A stretch of 12,528 nt of DNA from an uncultured Collinsella sp. (GCA_902475825.1 CABSBA010000026.1:1-12528); one strand, 5' to 3'. Positions 1 to 7,164 are shown, counted from the stretch's first letter. Numbers and translations are program-made. The notes: generated by a model not told the origin, from the letters alone.

Positions 1-1
1 A

Positions 2-29
2 GTTACGCGGTTTTACCAAACCGCGTAAC
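2..29. repeat. Perfect 12-bp hairpin at window edge
   Basis: GTTACGCGGTTT (2-13) and AAACCGCGTAAC (18-29) are perfect inverted arms around a 4-base TACC loop. No clear T-run follows on the plus strand, and the minus-strand flank lies outside the window, so terminator function cannot be judged. It spans the stop codon of the possible coding remnant. Confidence 0.7.
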
Positions 30-165
30 CAGCCGACGCTGCAAGCCCGCCAGAGCGGCAATCTGACGTTCAATCGTCGGGCATGACCAGAAGGTCAATG
101 CCCTCCTCTTTCACGTCACCTTGCTCGCTTAGGGGCGTTTTCGCTGACTTATGCTCAACCTGCAA
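3..165 (-). pseudogene. Possible frameshifted coding remnant
   Basis: Two overlapping minus-strand frames look protein-like but neither has a convincing start. The first runs from about 165 to a stop at 70-72 and ends in ...SEQGDVKEEGIDLLVMPDD. The second is open from about 110 to a stop at 3-5 and includes ...CPTIERQIAALAGLQRRL. A one-base shift in the GAGGAGG run (about 102-108) would join them into one frame without a stop. The only in-frame TTG in the second frame (98) lies just 3 bases from AGGAGG, too close to be a good start. I do not recognise the product. It could be a decayed gene end, part of an interspersed repeat, or chance coding in a structured non-coding stretch. Confidence 0.25.
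79..103. repeat. Hairpin inside the left-edge region
   Basis: GGGCATGACC (79-88) faces GGTCAATGCCC (93-103) across an AGAA loop, with one bulged base. There is no T-run on either side, so it is unlikely to be an intrinsic terminator. With the 2-29 hairpin it makes this region unusually structured. Confidence 0.6.
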
Positions 166-183
166 CGTAATTCAGCCCCATGC

Positions 184-219
184 AAAAAAGGCCGAAACCC
201 CATCCAGGGCTTCGGCCTT
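184..219 (-). terminator. Intrinsic terminator of the NA37 gene
   Basis: AAGGCCGAA (188-196) pairs with TTCGGCCTT (211-219); after one mismatch, CCC/GGG extends the stem around a 6-base loop. On the minus strand the stem is followed directly by six T's (complement of A184-A189). It lies about 28 bases past the stop codon at 248. Confidence 0.88.
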
Positions 220-247
220 CGCTTTCCCGCTGCAGGCGTAACGCAAC

Positions 248-1252
248 TTATCGATTCTCGATGCTGCCGATGTTTTTGAGCTCGATGGAGATGAGGCCGT
301 TGGGCTCATTGACGAACTCAATGTACTCGGAATTCGAACCCATCTCGGCCGGGAAGCTGATCTCGATGCCCGTATCGGTACGAATCTTGTGATTGCGCAC
401 GGCCGCGCGCTCGACCTGCTTGCGCTCCACGGGAACGCGCTCGGGAACCTTCTCCTCGGTCAGTGCCGCGCGCACACTCTCTTTGATGACCGGCTCGTCC
501 TCAAAGACCTCATCGACGATATCCCAAGGCGGCAGCTCCTCGTCATCCTCGACCTTCTCGGCAACGGCAGCCTTAACCTTAGCGAGCGCTACGGCCGTGT
601 TGGCGCCGTGCTCCTCCGCGACTTCCTCGACCACGCGCGTCACGGTGTCGATGACCTCCTTACCCGATACGCCCGTGTCGCACTGAAGCAGGCCATCGGG
701 GATAAGCATACGGTCCTCGCCGGCAATCTTGCGCTTCTTGTCCACATAACCGATCTCCATGGTGCTCGCACGCACGATGGCATAGCTCGGCACCTTTTGC
801 GAGGGGTTCGGCAGAATGGCGTAGTGGCGCGCGATGTCGTTGCGCACCTCCCCCTCCTCGCGACCCACTTCGTGCATAAAAGCCTGCTTGGAGCCCAGCA
901 GCATCACGGCAAACCAGCGGGCATCCTCATCGTCGTCAAAATCGGCCACGAGCACGTCGGTGGACTCGGCTTTCTCGGCTTTGGTGAGCTCGGAGGAGAT
1001 AAACTCCGCAATCTGCTGCGACAGGTCCACGAACTCGCGCTCGCCAAAGAAATAGCCCTTGAGCTCACCACCAAACGCAGAGTTCTCGGCAAACGTGGCG
1101 CGTTTGTTGTCGGCCGAGGTACGAGCGCGCCGCAGGTGCGTGGTTACGAAATTACGCACGGTGCGGCTCTCGATATCGAGCTCGCGTTGACTCATGACGT
1201 TGACGGCAGAGTCAAAGTCCAGGATATGCAGAATCGCGTGATTGATTTTCAT
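248..1252 (-). CDS. Nucleoid-associated protein, NA37 (NdpA/YejK-like) family
   Basis: This is a 334-residue protein beginning MKINHAILHILDF, the typical N-terminus of the Gram-positive branch of the 37-kDa nucleoid-associated family (pfam NA37). Recognisable family segments are the HYAILPNPSQK region near residue 165, the DKKRKIAGED segment just after it, and the C-terminal NHKIRTDTGIEISFP and YIEFVNEPNGLISIELKNIG stretches. The E. coli homologue YejK binds the nucleoid; the precise role in actinobacteria is not established. I chose the ATG at 1252 over one three codons upstream because the family begins at MKIN and a GAACGGA Shine-Dalgarno-like run sits about 9 bases before it. It appears monocistronic, with its own -10 element and terminator. 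The middle (about residues 235-290) is rich in Glu, Asp and Val. Family assignment is strong; function is only broadly known. Confidence 0.9.
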   Translation of the reverse strand: MKINHAILHILDFDSAVNVMSQRELDIESRTVRNFVTTHLRRARTSADNKRATFAENSAFGGELKGYFFGEREFVDLSQQIAEFISSELTKAEKAESTDVLVADFDDDEDARWFAVMLLGSKQAFMHEVGREEGEVRNDIARHYAILPNPSQKVPSYAIVRASTMEIGYVDKKRKIAGEDRMLIPDGLLQCDTGVSGKEVIDTVTRVVEEVAEEHGANTAVALAKVKAAVAEKVEDDEELPPWDIVDEVFEDEPVIKESVRAALTEEKVPERVPVERKQVERAAVRNHKIRTDTGIEISFPAEMGSNSEYIEFVNEPNGLISIELKNIGSIENR

Positions 1253-1290
1253 ATACGGCATTCCGTTCTAGATCGATTTCGGCACGAACC

Positions 1291-1296
1291 AGTATA
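1291..1296 (-). promoter_or_regulatory. Candidate -10 element of the NA37 gene
   Basis: TATACT on the minus strand, about 38 bases upstream of the start at 1252, is a 5/6 match to the sigma-70 -10 box. No good -35 is visible at 16-18 bases, so this is a position-supported guess. Confidence 0.4.
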
Positions 1297-1326
1297 GCGG
1301 TCGATCCCACCCCAGGCGCATCGAAG

Positions 1327-1361
1327 ATTGGTGCATCGGGGACAGGTTACTTTGCACCAAT
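1327..1361. repeat. Short interspersed repeat, copy 1, with inverted ends
   Basis: ATTGGTGC (1327-1334) and GCACCAAT (1354-1361) are perfect inverted arms enclosing 19 bases. The right part, CAGGTTACTTTGCACCAA (1343-1360), recurs identically at 2569-2586. It lies right after the stop codon of the DUF2974 gene on the minus strand. There is no T-run, so it is not a standard terminator. It resembles REP-type intergenic repeats. Confidence 0.7.
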
Positions 1362-1363
1362 AG

Positions 1364-2524
1364 CTAGCGCAGGAGCTCGGACTGCCAAGCCTCGAGCTGT
1401 TCTGCCAAGCTCTTGCCGGCAGCGGGCATGTCGATCTGGGGACGTTTGGGCAGAAGTGCACACTTAAGAATCGCAACGATAGTCTGCGAGACAAAGCGTC
1501 GCGTATCCTTGTCAAAGCCTTGCGCAGCCTGGAGCATCACGGGCAGGCTCTCGCGCAGATTCCCAGCGATATCTGCAAACCGCTCAGCACCCGTAGCCTC
1601 AAACACGGAGAACAACGCATCTACAAAACGCTCGCGCTCGCTAGGTGACACTGCAAGCAGCATCTCGCGAATGGAGCCATCAACGTATCGAGCACCGGCG
1701 GACAGGCGCTCACAGTACACGAAGTCGCGACCATCAACCACCCAGCTAAAGGGATTGTGCTGCAGCAGGCTGAACTCGGTGCTCTCAACGATGGCATAGT
1801 CCTCCTGTGTCTCGAACATCATGCCAAAGATTGACGACCGAGGTAGCGTCTTGTCGATTCGACCGGATAGGTCGGCGAAGGCGTTGCCGCTCAGAAACTC
1901 CTCGACGAAGCCCGGACCATCATGGGAATACGCCCGTTCGATTCGCTCACGGGCGACATCGGAGCACATCGCCGCACCGTACACCGCAAGGTTTCCACCC
2001 TTGGAATGACCTCCGCACAAAAGCGGCCCGTCAATCGCATCCGCCGCCTCGTCCACATAACGCGCCGCGGATTCCTGGGCCGGCACAGGACACCGGAACG
2101 CCATGTTGAAGTCCTCTTTCCAGCCCACAATCGTGCTGTCGGTCCCCCGGAAGGAGAGATAACTAAACCCCGCCGGAAACCGGAACGCCATGGCTGCAAA
2201 CTGCTCCGTCATCGCAACATCGTTCACGGCGCGATAGCCGCAAATGTGCACACCGCGGTATCTGGGATTTGCTGCCACCGCCTCCAGCAGGGCGCGGCTA
2301 CCCTCCGGGTTCCACAGGTCGCCAATCATGGACTTGTAACACTCGGCGCGCAGCAGCTCGCGCACATCAAGCCCCTGCCAGCCCTCAAGCTCTGGCATGT
2401 CCTGCGGCAGGCGCAAATACGACAACCAGGCAAAGACCAGACTGTCCACCGCGCAGAACGGCCGCTCCTCAAACGGATCAAACGCCGTCTGGGCATAGGT
2501 CAAAAAAATAGGCGAATCCGACAT
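1364..2524 (-). CDS. Mbeg1-like / DUF2974 alpha/beta-hydrolase (putative lipase)
   Basis: This 386-residue protein matches the DUF2974 (Mbeg1-like) group of alpha/beta-hydrolases. Visible marks are an N-terminal segment with VDSLVFAWLSYL (residues 27-37), SYLSFRGTDS (121-130; FRGTD is the usual oxyanion-strand motif), and the nucleophile elbow GGHSKGGNLA (171-180) with Ser174 as probable catalytic serine. SHDGPGF (200-206) and LQHNPFSW (254-261) are family-typical and probably supply the acid and histidine. No signal peptide or membrane segment is seen, so it is probably cytoplasmic. Substrate is unknown; relatives are predicted lipases or esterases. The C-terminal third (from about 275) is helical and not recognised. 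The start at 2524 has a GGGAGGG run only about 3 bases upstream, shorter than usual spacing. Flanking copies of an interspersed repeat mark both ends. It is separated from ldh by a terminator. Confidence 0.82.
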   Translation of the reverse strand: MSDSPIFLTYAQTAFDPFEERPFCAVDSLVFAWLSYLRLPQDMPELEGWQGLDVRELLRAECYKSMIGDLWNPEGSRALLEAVAANPRYRGVHICGYRAVNDVAMTEQFAAMAFRFPAGFSYLSFRGTDSTIVGWKEDFNMAFRCPVPAQESAARYVDEAADAIDGPLLCGGHSKGGNLAVYGAAMCSDVARERIERAYSHDGPGFVEEFLSGNAFADLSGRIDKTLPRSSIFGMMFETQEDYAIVESTEFSLLQHNPFSWVVDGRDFVYCERLSAGARYVDGSIREMLLAVSPSERERFVDALFSVFEATGAERFADIAGNLRESLPVMLQAAQGFDKDTRRFVSQTIVAILKCALLPKRPQIDMPAAGKSLAEQLEAWQSELLR

Positions 2525-2545
2525 GGCCCTCCCATCAACTATGGC

Positions 2546-2586
2546 GCATCGGGATGGAGTATTGGGATCAGGTTACTTTGCACCAA
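2546..2586. repeat. Short interspersed repeat, copy 2 (degenerate)
   Basis: This shares GCATCGGG (2546-2553) and the 18-mer CAGGTTACTTTGCACCAA (2569-2586) with copy 1 at 1327-1361. In copy 1 the two blocks are only 2 bases apart (GA); here 15 bases lie between them and the left inverted arm is lost. It sits between the DUF2974 start and the ldh terminator and overlaps the first bases of the terminator T-run. Both copies have the same orientation. Confidence 0.65.
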
Positions 2587-2620
2587 AAAGGCGCCCGGGC
2601 CGTGTGGACCCGGACGCCTT
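2585..2620 (-). terminator. Intrinsic terminator of lactate dehydrogenase
   Basis: On the minus strand AAGGCGTCCGGG pairs with CCCGGGCGCCTT (one G-T pair), with a loop of about 9 bases, and the T-run continues after the stem. It is located about 30 bases past the ldh stop at 2652. Confidence 0.88.
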
Positions 2621-2651
2621 CATTGTAGCTTTTCGCTCTAGCGAGCTTGAT

Positions 2652-3602
2652 TTAGCAGGAGAAGTCGACGCTGTCGATGATGTCCTTAAGGGCCTTTGCA
2701 GAGACGGTGAGCTCATGCTGCTCGTCATCGTTCAGCGGCACGGGGACGCGACAGACAACGCCGTCGCGGCCAACGACGGTCGGCATGGAGATGGCCAGAT
2801 CGGACAGGCCGTACTCGCCCACCATGAGTGAGGAGACAGGCAGAACGGTCTGCTCATCGCGCATGACGGCAGTGCAGATGCGCTTGACGGCCATAGCGAC
2901 ACCGTAGTAGGTGGCGTGCTTCTTCTCGATGATGGTGTAGGCGGAGTTCTTGACGTCCTCGGCGATGCGCTTCTCGGCGGCCTCATGCTCCAGGTGGCCG
3001 TGAAGCTCGCAGAAGGTGTTCAGCGGCACGCCGGCAACCTGAGCGCTGGACCAAGCGACGAACTCGGAGTCGCCGTGCTCACCCATGACATAGGCCTGAA
3101 CGTCACGCGGGTCAACCTCGACGTGGGCACCAAGCATCTGCTGCAGACGGCCGGTGTCGAGCACGGTACCGGAGCCGATGACATGGCCCTCGGGCAGGCC
3201 GGACATCTTGATGGCGGCGTATGTCAGAACGTCGACCGGGTTGGAGACGATGAGCAGAATGCCGTCGAAGCCAGACTTCTTAATCTCGGGAATAATGGAC
3301 TTAAAGATGCTGACGTTCTTATTGACCAGGTCCAGGCGGGTCTCACCGGGCTTCTGGGCAGCACCAGCGGTGACGACGATCATGGCGGCGTCGGCGACAT
3401 CGGAGTAATCGCCGGCGTAGATCTTCATCGGCTCGGCAAACGTCATGCCGTGCGCGATATCCAGGGCCTCACCCTCGGCGCGGTTCTTGTCCACGTCGAT
3501 GAGGACCATCTCGGAGAACAGACCGCTCTGCATCAACGCGAACGCCGACGACGAACCGACGAAACCGCAGCCGACAATAGCGACCTTCTTCTCGTTAACC
3601 AT
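2652..3602 (-). CDS. ldh: L-lactate dehydrogenase (NAD-dependent)
   Basis: This cytoplasmic enzyme reduces pyruvate to L-lactate with NADH, regenerating NAD+ in fermentation. The 316-residue product has the full family layout. The Rossmann glycine motif GCGFVG is at residues 11-16, and Asp36 is placed for NAD ribose binding. The mobile loop AQKPGETRLDL (82-92) has Gln83, which selects pyruvate over oxaloacetate (malate dehydrogenases carry Arg there), and the catalytic Arg89. SNPVDV is at 120-125, Asp149 and Arg152 sit in LDTGRL, and the proton-relay His176 is in GEHGDS. I chose the ATG at 3602 because GGGAG lies 6 bases upstream and the Rossmann strand follows at once; an in-frame extension to 3680 adds residues unlike any LDH. 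It has its own terminator. The 201-base gap upstream holds a strong hairpin close to the start, which may affect expression. Confidence 0.94.
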   Translation of the reverse strand: MVNEKKVAIVGCGFVGSSSAFALMQSGLFSEMVLIDVDKNRAEGEALDIAHGMTFAEPMKIYAGDYSDVADAAMIVVTAGAAQKPGETRLDLVNKNVSIFKSIIPEIKKSGFDGILLIVSNPVDVLTYAAIKMSGLPEGHVIGSGTVLDTGRLQQMLGAHVEVDPRDVQAYVMGEHGDSEFVAWSSAQVAGVPLNTFCELHGHLEHEAAEKRIAEDVKNSAYTIIEKKHATYYGVAMAVKRICTAVMRDEQTVLPVSSLMVGEYGLSDLAISMPTVVGRDGVVCRVPVPLNDDEQHELTVSAKALKDIIDSVDFSC

Positions 3603-3628
3603 TAGAAACTCCCATCTCTCTCCACAAA

Positions 3629-3659
3629 CAAGCCGCCCGGGAACGACCCGAGCGGCTTG
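3629..3659 (-). promoter_or_regulatory. Terminator-like hairpin in the ldh leader
   Basis: CAAGCCGC (3629-3636) pairs with GCGGCTTG (3652-3659); after one mismatch CGGG/CCCG extends the stem around a 5-base AACGA loop. On the minus strand it is followed by TTTGTGG, only a weak T-run. It ends 26 bases before the ldh start codon, too close for a separate ldh promoter in between. It is therefore either part of the ldh 5' leader or a weak terminator of the aminotransferase gene with read-through. Confidence 0.6.
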
Positions 3660-3691
3660 CCGTAATCCCAATACATCCAATCGGGACTTTG

Positions 3692-3697
3692 ATTATG
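3692..3697 (-). promoter_or_regulatory. Candidate -10 element for ldh
   Basis: CATAAT on the minus strand is a 5/6 match to TATAAT, in the AT-rich stretch 3680-3800 and about 90 bases upstream of the ldh start. The expected -35 position is poor. A start here would put the 3629-3659 hairpin inside the leader. Confidence 0.3.
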
Positions 3698-3803
3698 CTC
3701 CTATTCGCAGCCAAATATCGACCGTTTACCGAAATTATTTGCAGGATTCGTAAAATAACTGCACGAAATCGGTTTCGAACTATTGACGAGTCGAAATAGC
3801 CTT

Positions 3804-4967
3804 CTAATACAGGCCCGCCTCGCGAATGGCCTCGACAGCCAAAGCGATCTGATCGGGCGGCAGGACCAGCGCCATGCGCACGTGCCCCTCGCCCGAAGGG
3901 CCAAAGCTCGCGCCCGGCGTCACCACAACGCCGGCCTTCTCCATGAGCTCCTCGCAAAACGCCATGGAATCGGTGCGACCACCGGGAAGCTTGGCCCACA
4001 CAAACATAGAACCATGCGCGTTGGGACGCTCCCAGCCCAGGTCCTCAAGACCGTCACACAGGGCATCGCGACGCTCCTGGTACTTCAGACGCTGCGCCTC
4101 GACCTCATCGCGCGGGCCATTAAGGCACGCGATGGCGGCCTTCTGGATCGGGAAGAACATGCCAAAGTCGATCTGGCTGCGCAGCTTGGCAAAGGCCGAG
4201 ACCACATCCTCGCGACCGACCAAAAAGCCGATGCGGGCACCGGTGACGTTAAACGACTTGGAAAGCGAGAAGAACTCCACGCCCACCTCGAGCGCACCGG
4301 GATACTGCAAGAAGCTGCCGCCGGGCTCGCCGTCAAACACAATGTCGGAGTACGCGTTGTCATGAACGATCAACAGATCGTGCTCGCGAGCAAAGGCGAT
4401 AATCTCCTCGTAGACCTCGGGCGTGCCCACCGAGCCGACCGGGTTCGCGGGCAGCGACACGATCATATACTTGGCACGATCGGCAACCTCGGGATCGATG
4501 CCCGCCACATAGGGCAGGTAATTATGCTCGGCGACCAACGGATAGTACTCGAGCTTGGCATCGGCGATCTTGGCACCCGCCTCAAAGACCGGGTAGCACG
4601 GATCGGGAACCAGAATGGTGTCACCCGGATCGAGCAGGGCCAGGCCCAAATGGCCCACGCCCTCCTGCGTGCCGTTGCACGACTGCACCATGGACGGCGT
4701 AATGCCCGAAACGCCAAAGCGGCGCTCATAGTAATCGCACACGGCTTGCTTGAGTTCGGGCAGGTCGCGCAGGGCGTACTTCCACATCTCGGGATCCTGG
4801 GCTGCATGCGTGAGCGCCTCGACCACGTGGTCGTACGGCTTAAAGTCGGGCGTGCCCACGCTCATGTTGTAAATGGTCTTACCCTGAGCCTTCAGCGCGA
4901 GAAGTTTGTTGTTGAGCGAGGCGAAGACCTCCGCGCCAAAGTGGTCGAGACGCTGCGATGCCTGCAT
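3804..4967 (-). CDS. PLP-dependent aminotransferase, class I/II
   Basis: This 387-residue fold-type I aminotransferase transfers an amino group between an amino acid and a 2-oxo acid using pyridoxal phosphate in the cytoplasm. Visible family residues are the PANPVG segment with Asn175, HDNAYSD with Asp203 contacting the PLP ring nitrogen, SLSKSFNVTGARIGF with Schiff-base Lys237 and phosphate-binding Arg245, and Arg364 in GHVRMAL, the usual carboxylate-binding arginine. Overall it resembles the aspartate aminotransferase and LL-diaminopimelate aminotransferase-like group, but exact substrates cannot be read from sequence. The ATG at 4967 has AGGTGG 4 bases upstream and starts MQASQRLDHFGAEVFA, normal for the group; an in-frame extension to 5030 would run through the upstream terminator and is rejected. 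The 118-base gap to nadE contains a complete intrinsic terminator 18 bases before this start codon, suggesting attenuation or read-through. Confidence 0.88.
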   Translation of the reverse strand: MQASQRLDHFGAEVFASLNNKLLALKAQGKTIYNMSVGTPDFKPYDHVVEALTHAAQDPEMWKYALRDLPELKQAVCDYYERRFGVSGITPSMVQSCNGTQEGVGHLGLALLDPGDTILVPDPCYPVFEAGAKIADAKLEYYPLVAEHNYLPYVAGIDPEVADRAKYMIVSLPANPVGSVGTPEVYEEIIAFAREHDLLIVHDNAYSDIVFDGEPGGSFLQYPGALEVGVEFFSLSKSFNVTGARIGFLVGREDVVSAFAKLRSQIDFGMFFPIQKAAIACLNGPRDEVEAQRLKYQERRDALCDGLEDLGWERPNAHGSMFVWAKLPGGRTDSMAFCEELMEKAGVVVTPGASFGPSGEGHVRMALVLPPDQIALAVEAIREAGLY

Positions 4968-4985
4968 GGTGCCACCTTTCGATAT

Positions 4986-5017
4986 AAAAAACGCAGCGCC
5001 CCGACAAGAGCGCCGCG
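4986..5017 (-). terminator. Intrinsic terminator just upstream of the aminotransferase
   Basis: On the minus strand CGCGGCGCTC (5017-5008) pairs with the GGGCGCTGCG run (5001-4992), with two G-T pairs, around a 6-base loop, followed directly by six T's (4991-4986). It may end nadE transcripts. Because it lies only 18 bases before the aminotransferase start, it may instead be a leader attenuator. Confidence 0.8.
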
Positions 5018-5019
5018 CG

Positions 5020-5066
5020 ATACGGGCCATCAGATTGCAAAAGTGTAACGCTTACAAACCCCGTAT
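5020..5066 (-). promoter_or_regulatory. Paired leader element next to the terminator
   Basis: ATACGGG (5020-5026) and CCCGTAT (5060-5066) are perfect inverted arms 33 bases apart. Within them lies the palindrome TGTAACGCTTACA (5044-5056). The outer stem ends two bases from the terminator stem at 5017. This could be an RNA switch platform, or the inner palindrome could be a DNA operator. No known riboswitch consensus was recognised. Confidence 0.4.
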
Positions 5067-5085
5067 TGGTTCAATTTAGCCAACC

Positions 5086-7065
5086 TTAGTCAATTGGATT
5101 GAGCGCGTCGATCTGCGCAAGCCACAAACGCGAACTGGCGTCACTCGGCATACGCCAATCGCCGCGCGGGCTGAGCGTCACCGAGCCCACCTTGGGACCA
5201 TCGGGCAGGCAGCTGCGCTTAAACTGCTGGGCAAAGAAGCGACGATAGAACGTACGCAGCCACGTGTGGACGGTCTTGGCGTCGTAGACACCCTCGAAAC
5301 TCTTGAGCGCCATGCGGTAGATCTTGCCCGGCTCAAAGCCAAAACGCAGCAGGTAGTAGAGGAAGTAGTCGTGCAACTCGTACGGGCCCACCAAATCCTC
5401 GGTCTTCTGTGCAATCTCGCCATCGCCCGTGGGCGGCAGAAGCTCGGGGGACACCGGCGTATCGAGGATATCGAGCAAGACCTCGGCAATGCGCCCGCCA
5501 AAGACATCGGCGGCATAGCGCACCAAGTGACGCACGAGCGTCTTGGGCACGCTCGCGTTGACGGCATACATGCTCATGTGGTCGCCGTTATAGGTAGCCC
5601 AACCGAGTGCCAGCTCCGACAAGTCGCCCGTGCCGATGACAAAACCGCCAGTCTGGTTGGCCAGATCCATCAGAATCTGCGTACGCTCGCGGGCCTGGCT
5701 GTTCTCGTAGGTCACGTCCTGCACGGTCGGATCGTGCTCTATGTCCTTGAAGTGCTGTTCCACAGCCGCGTGGATCGAAACCTCGCGGAAGCTCACACCC
5801 AGGTCGTGAGCGAGCGACTCGGCGTTCGACTTGGTACGATGCGTCGTGCCAAAGCCGGGCATGGACACGGCCGTGATACCGGTGCGCGGCAGCCCCAGTG
5901 CATCGAAGGCGCGAACTGTCACGAGCAGTGCCAGCGTGGAGTCCAGGCCGCCCGAAAGACCGATGACTGCAGCCTTGGTACCCGTATGGGCAAGGCGGGT
6001 CTTGAGGCCGGCGGTCTGCAGGTCGAGGATGGTCTCGCAACGCTCGGCCAGGTCGCCATGGTCGGCCGGCACAAAGGGCGCACGGGGGAAGACACGGTCG
6101 ATGCTGAGTGCATCGTGCAGGACGGGAGCCTCGGAGAGCGTGCCCTCAAAAGAGAACTCAACGGTCGTAGCCTCCGGCGCATCGTCCGCGCGCGTCCACG
6201 TCGTCGAGCGACGGCGCTCGGCAACCAGGCGGTCAAGGTCAACGTCGGCGACGGCCATATCGCAGGTAAGCAGTTTGGTGGCGGCGAGCTTGGAGCCGTT
6301 TTCGTAGACGAGGTTCTCGCCCGCAAAGACCATGTCGGTCGTGGACTCGCCCTCGCTCGCATCTGCATAGGCATAGGCACAGTACAGGCGCGCGCTCTGG
6401 TTGGATATGAGGCTGCGTCGGTAATCTGCCTTGCCGATAATCTCGTCCGAGGCCGACGGATTGAGAATCACCGTCGCACCGGCAAGCGCCATCTCGGTCG
6501 AAGGGGGCGCCGGCACCCACAGGTCCTCACAGACCTCAACGCCCAGCACCATGTCCTCGGCACCTTCATCACAGCAGCGGTAGACAAGCCCCGAACCCAG
6601 CGGAACCGGACCCTGACCGGCAAACTCGACCCACACAGGATCTGCGGGCGTCGGAGCAAACCAGCGGCGCTCGTAGAACTCGCCATAGTTGGGCAGATAC
6701 TTCTTGGCCGTAAGACCCAAAAGCTCGCCCGCGCAGCACACGGCGGCGCAGTTGTAGATATTCTCGGCAACTGCAACGGGAAGACCGATGGTAAAGACAA
6801 TCGGCAGCTCGCGGGTTTCATCGAGAATATGTGCCAGTGCGGTCTCGCAGGCATGCAGCAATGTACGGTTATGGAACAGATCAGCCGCGGTATAGCCGGT
6901 CAGGTTAAGCTCGGGCAGCACCAGCGCGCGGACGCCGCGCTCGGTAGCCTCGCGAACAGCCGCCAGCGCAACCTCGGCATTGCCCTCGACATCGGCCACG
7001 CGAATCCGCGGCGACGCCGCCGCCACACGCAAAAAGCCATCAGACTGAGAAAGGTGAAGATTCAT
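5086..7065 (-). CDS. nadE: Glutamine-dependent NAD+ synthetase
   Basis: This enzyme makes NAD+ from nicotinic acid adenine dinucleotide, ATP and glutamine, the last step of NAD synthesis, in the cytoplasm. The 659-residue product is the long two-domain form. Residues about 12-300 form a nitrilase-type glutaminase with catalytic Glu52 (LPELNLTGYTA), a lysine in AKKYLPNYGEFYE (121-122) and Cys179 (GVEVCEDLW). Residues about 340-659 form the synthetase with ATP-binding SGGLDS (371-376) and IGTGDLSELALGW (477-489). Length and residue spacing match the actinobacterial glutamine-dependent type. I chose the ATG at 7065 because GGGAG lies 7 bases upstream; an ATG nine codons earlier lacks this. It is divergent from the plus-strand gene at 7269. 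It is probably monocistronic, since a terminator follows in the 118-base gap before the aminotransferase. Confidence 0.95.
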   Translation of the reverse strand: MNLHLSQSDGFLRVAAASPRIRVADVEGNAEVALAAVREATERGVRALVLPELNLTGYTAADLFHNRTLLHACETALAHILDETRELPIVFTIGLPVAVAENIYNCAAVCCAGELLGLTAKKYLPNYGEFYERRWFAPTPADPVWVEFAGQGPVPLGSGLVYRCCDEGAEDMVLGVEVCEDLWVPAPPSTEMALAGATVILNPSASDEIIGKADYRRSLISNQSARLYCAYAYADASEGESTTDMVFAGENLVYENGSKLAATKLLTCDMAVADVDLDRLVAERRRSTTWTRADDAPEATTVEFSFEGTLSEAPVLHDALSIDRVFPRAPFVPADHGDLAERCETILDLQTAGLKTRLAHTGTKAAVIGLSGGLDSTLALLVTVRAFDALGLPRTGITAVSMPGFGTTHRTKSNAESLAHDLGVSFREVSIHAAVEQHFKDIEHDPTVQDVTYENSQARERTQILMDLANQTGGFVIGTGDLSELALGWATYNGDHMSMYAVNASVPKTLVRHLVRYAADVFGGRIAEVLLDILDTPVSPELLPPTGDGEIAQKTEDLVGPYELHDYFLYYLLRFGFEPGKIYRMALKSFEGVYDAKTVHTWLRTFYRRFFAQQFKRSCLPDGPKVGSVTLSPRGDWRMPSDASSRLWLAQIDALNPID

Positions 7066-7113
7066 AAGAATGCTCCCGTGCGTAGACGCCATTCACAACA
7101 ATTAGCAAGCCCT

Positions 7114-7119
7114 ATTGTA
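7114..7119 (-). promoter_or_regulatory. Candidate -10 element for nadE
   Basis: TACAAT on the minus strand is a 5/6 match to the -10 consensus, about 48 bases upstream of the nadE ATG. The upstream -35 region is GC-rich and weak, so support is limited. Confidence 0.35.
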
Positions 7120-7146
7120 GTTCAACCGCCGGGTGTAACCGCATCC

Positions 7147-7159
7147 CACCAACTTGGTG
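7147..7159. promoter_or_regulatory. Palindrome in the divergent promoter region
   Basis: CACCAA-C-TTGGTG is a perfect inverted repeat with a single central base, placed between the divergent starts at 7065 and 7269. It lies upstream of the candidate nadE -10 and could be an operator for one or both genes. No regulator family is assigned. Confidence 0.35.
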
Positions 7160-7164
7160 AGCAA

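Noticed and set aside
79..103. Hairpin considered as tRNA or terminator
   Set aside because: There is no T-run and no tRNA arms or CCA-compatible stem around it.
3603..3680. N-terminal extension of lactate dehydrogenase
   Set aside because: It would translate through the leader hairpin and add residues unlike any LDH; the ATG at 3602 has a good Shine-Dalgarno.
3783..5048. Long open plus-strand frame opposite the aminotransferase
   Set aside because: It is antisense to a gene with all key PLP residues, and its His/Arg/Leu-rich composition is typical of a shadow frame.
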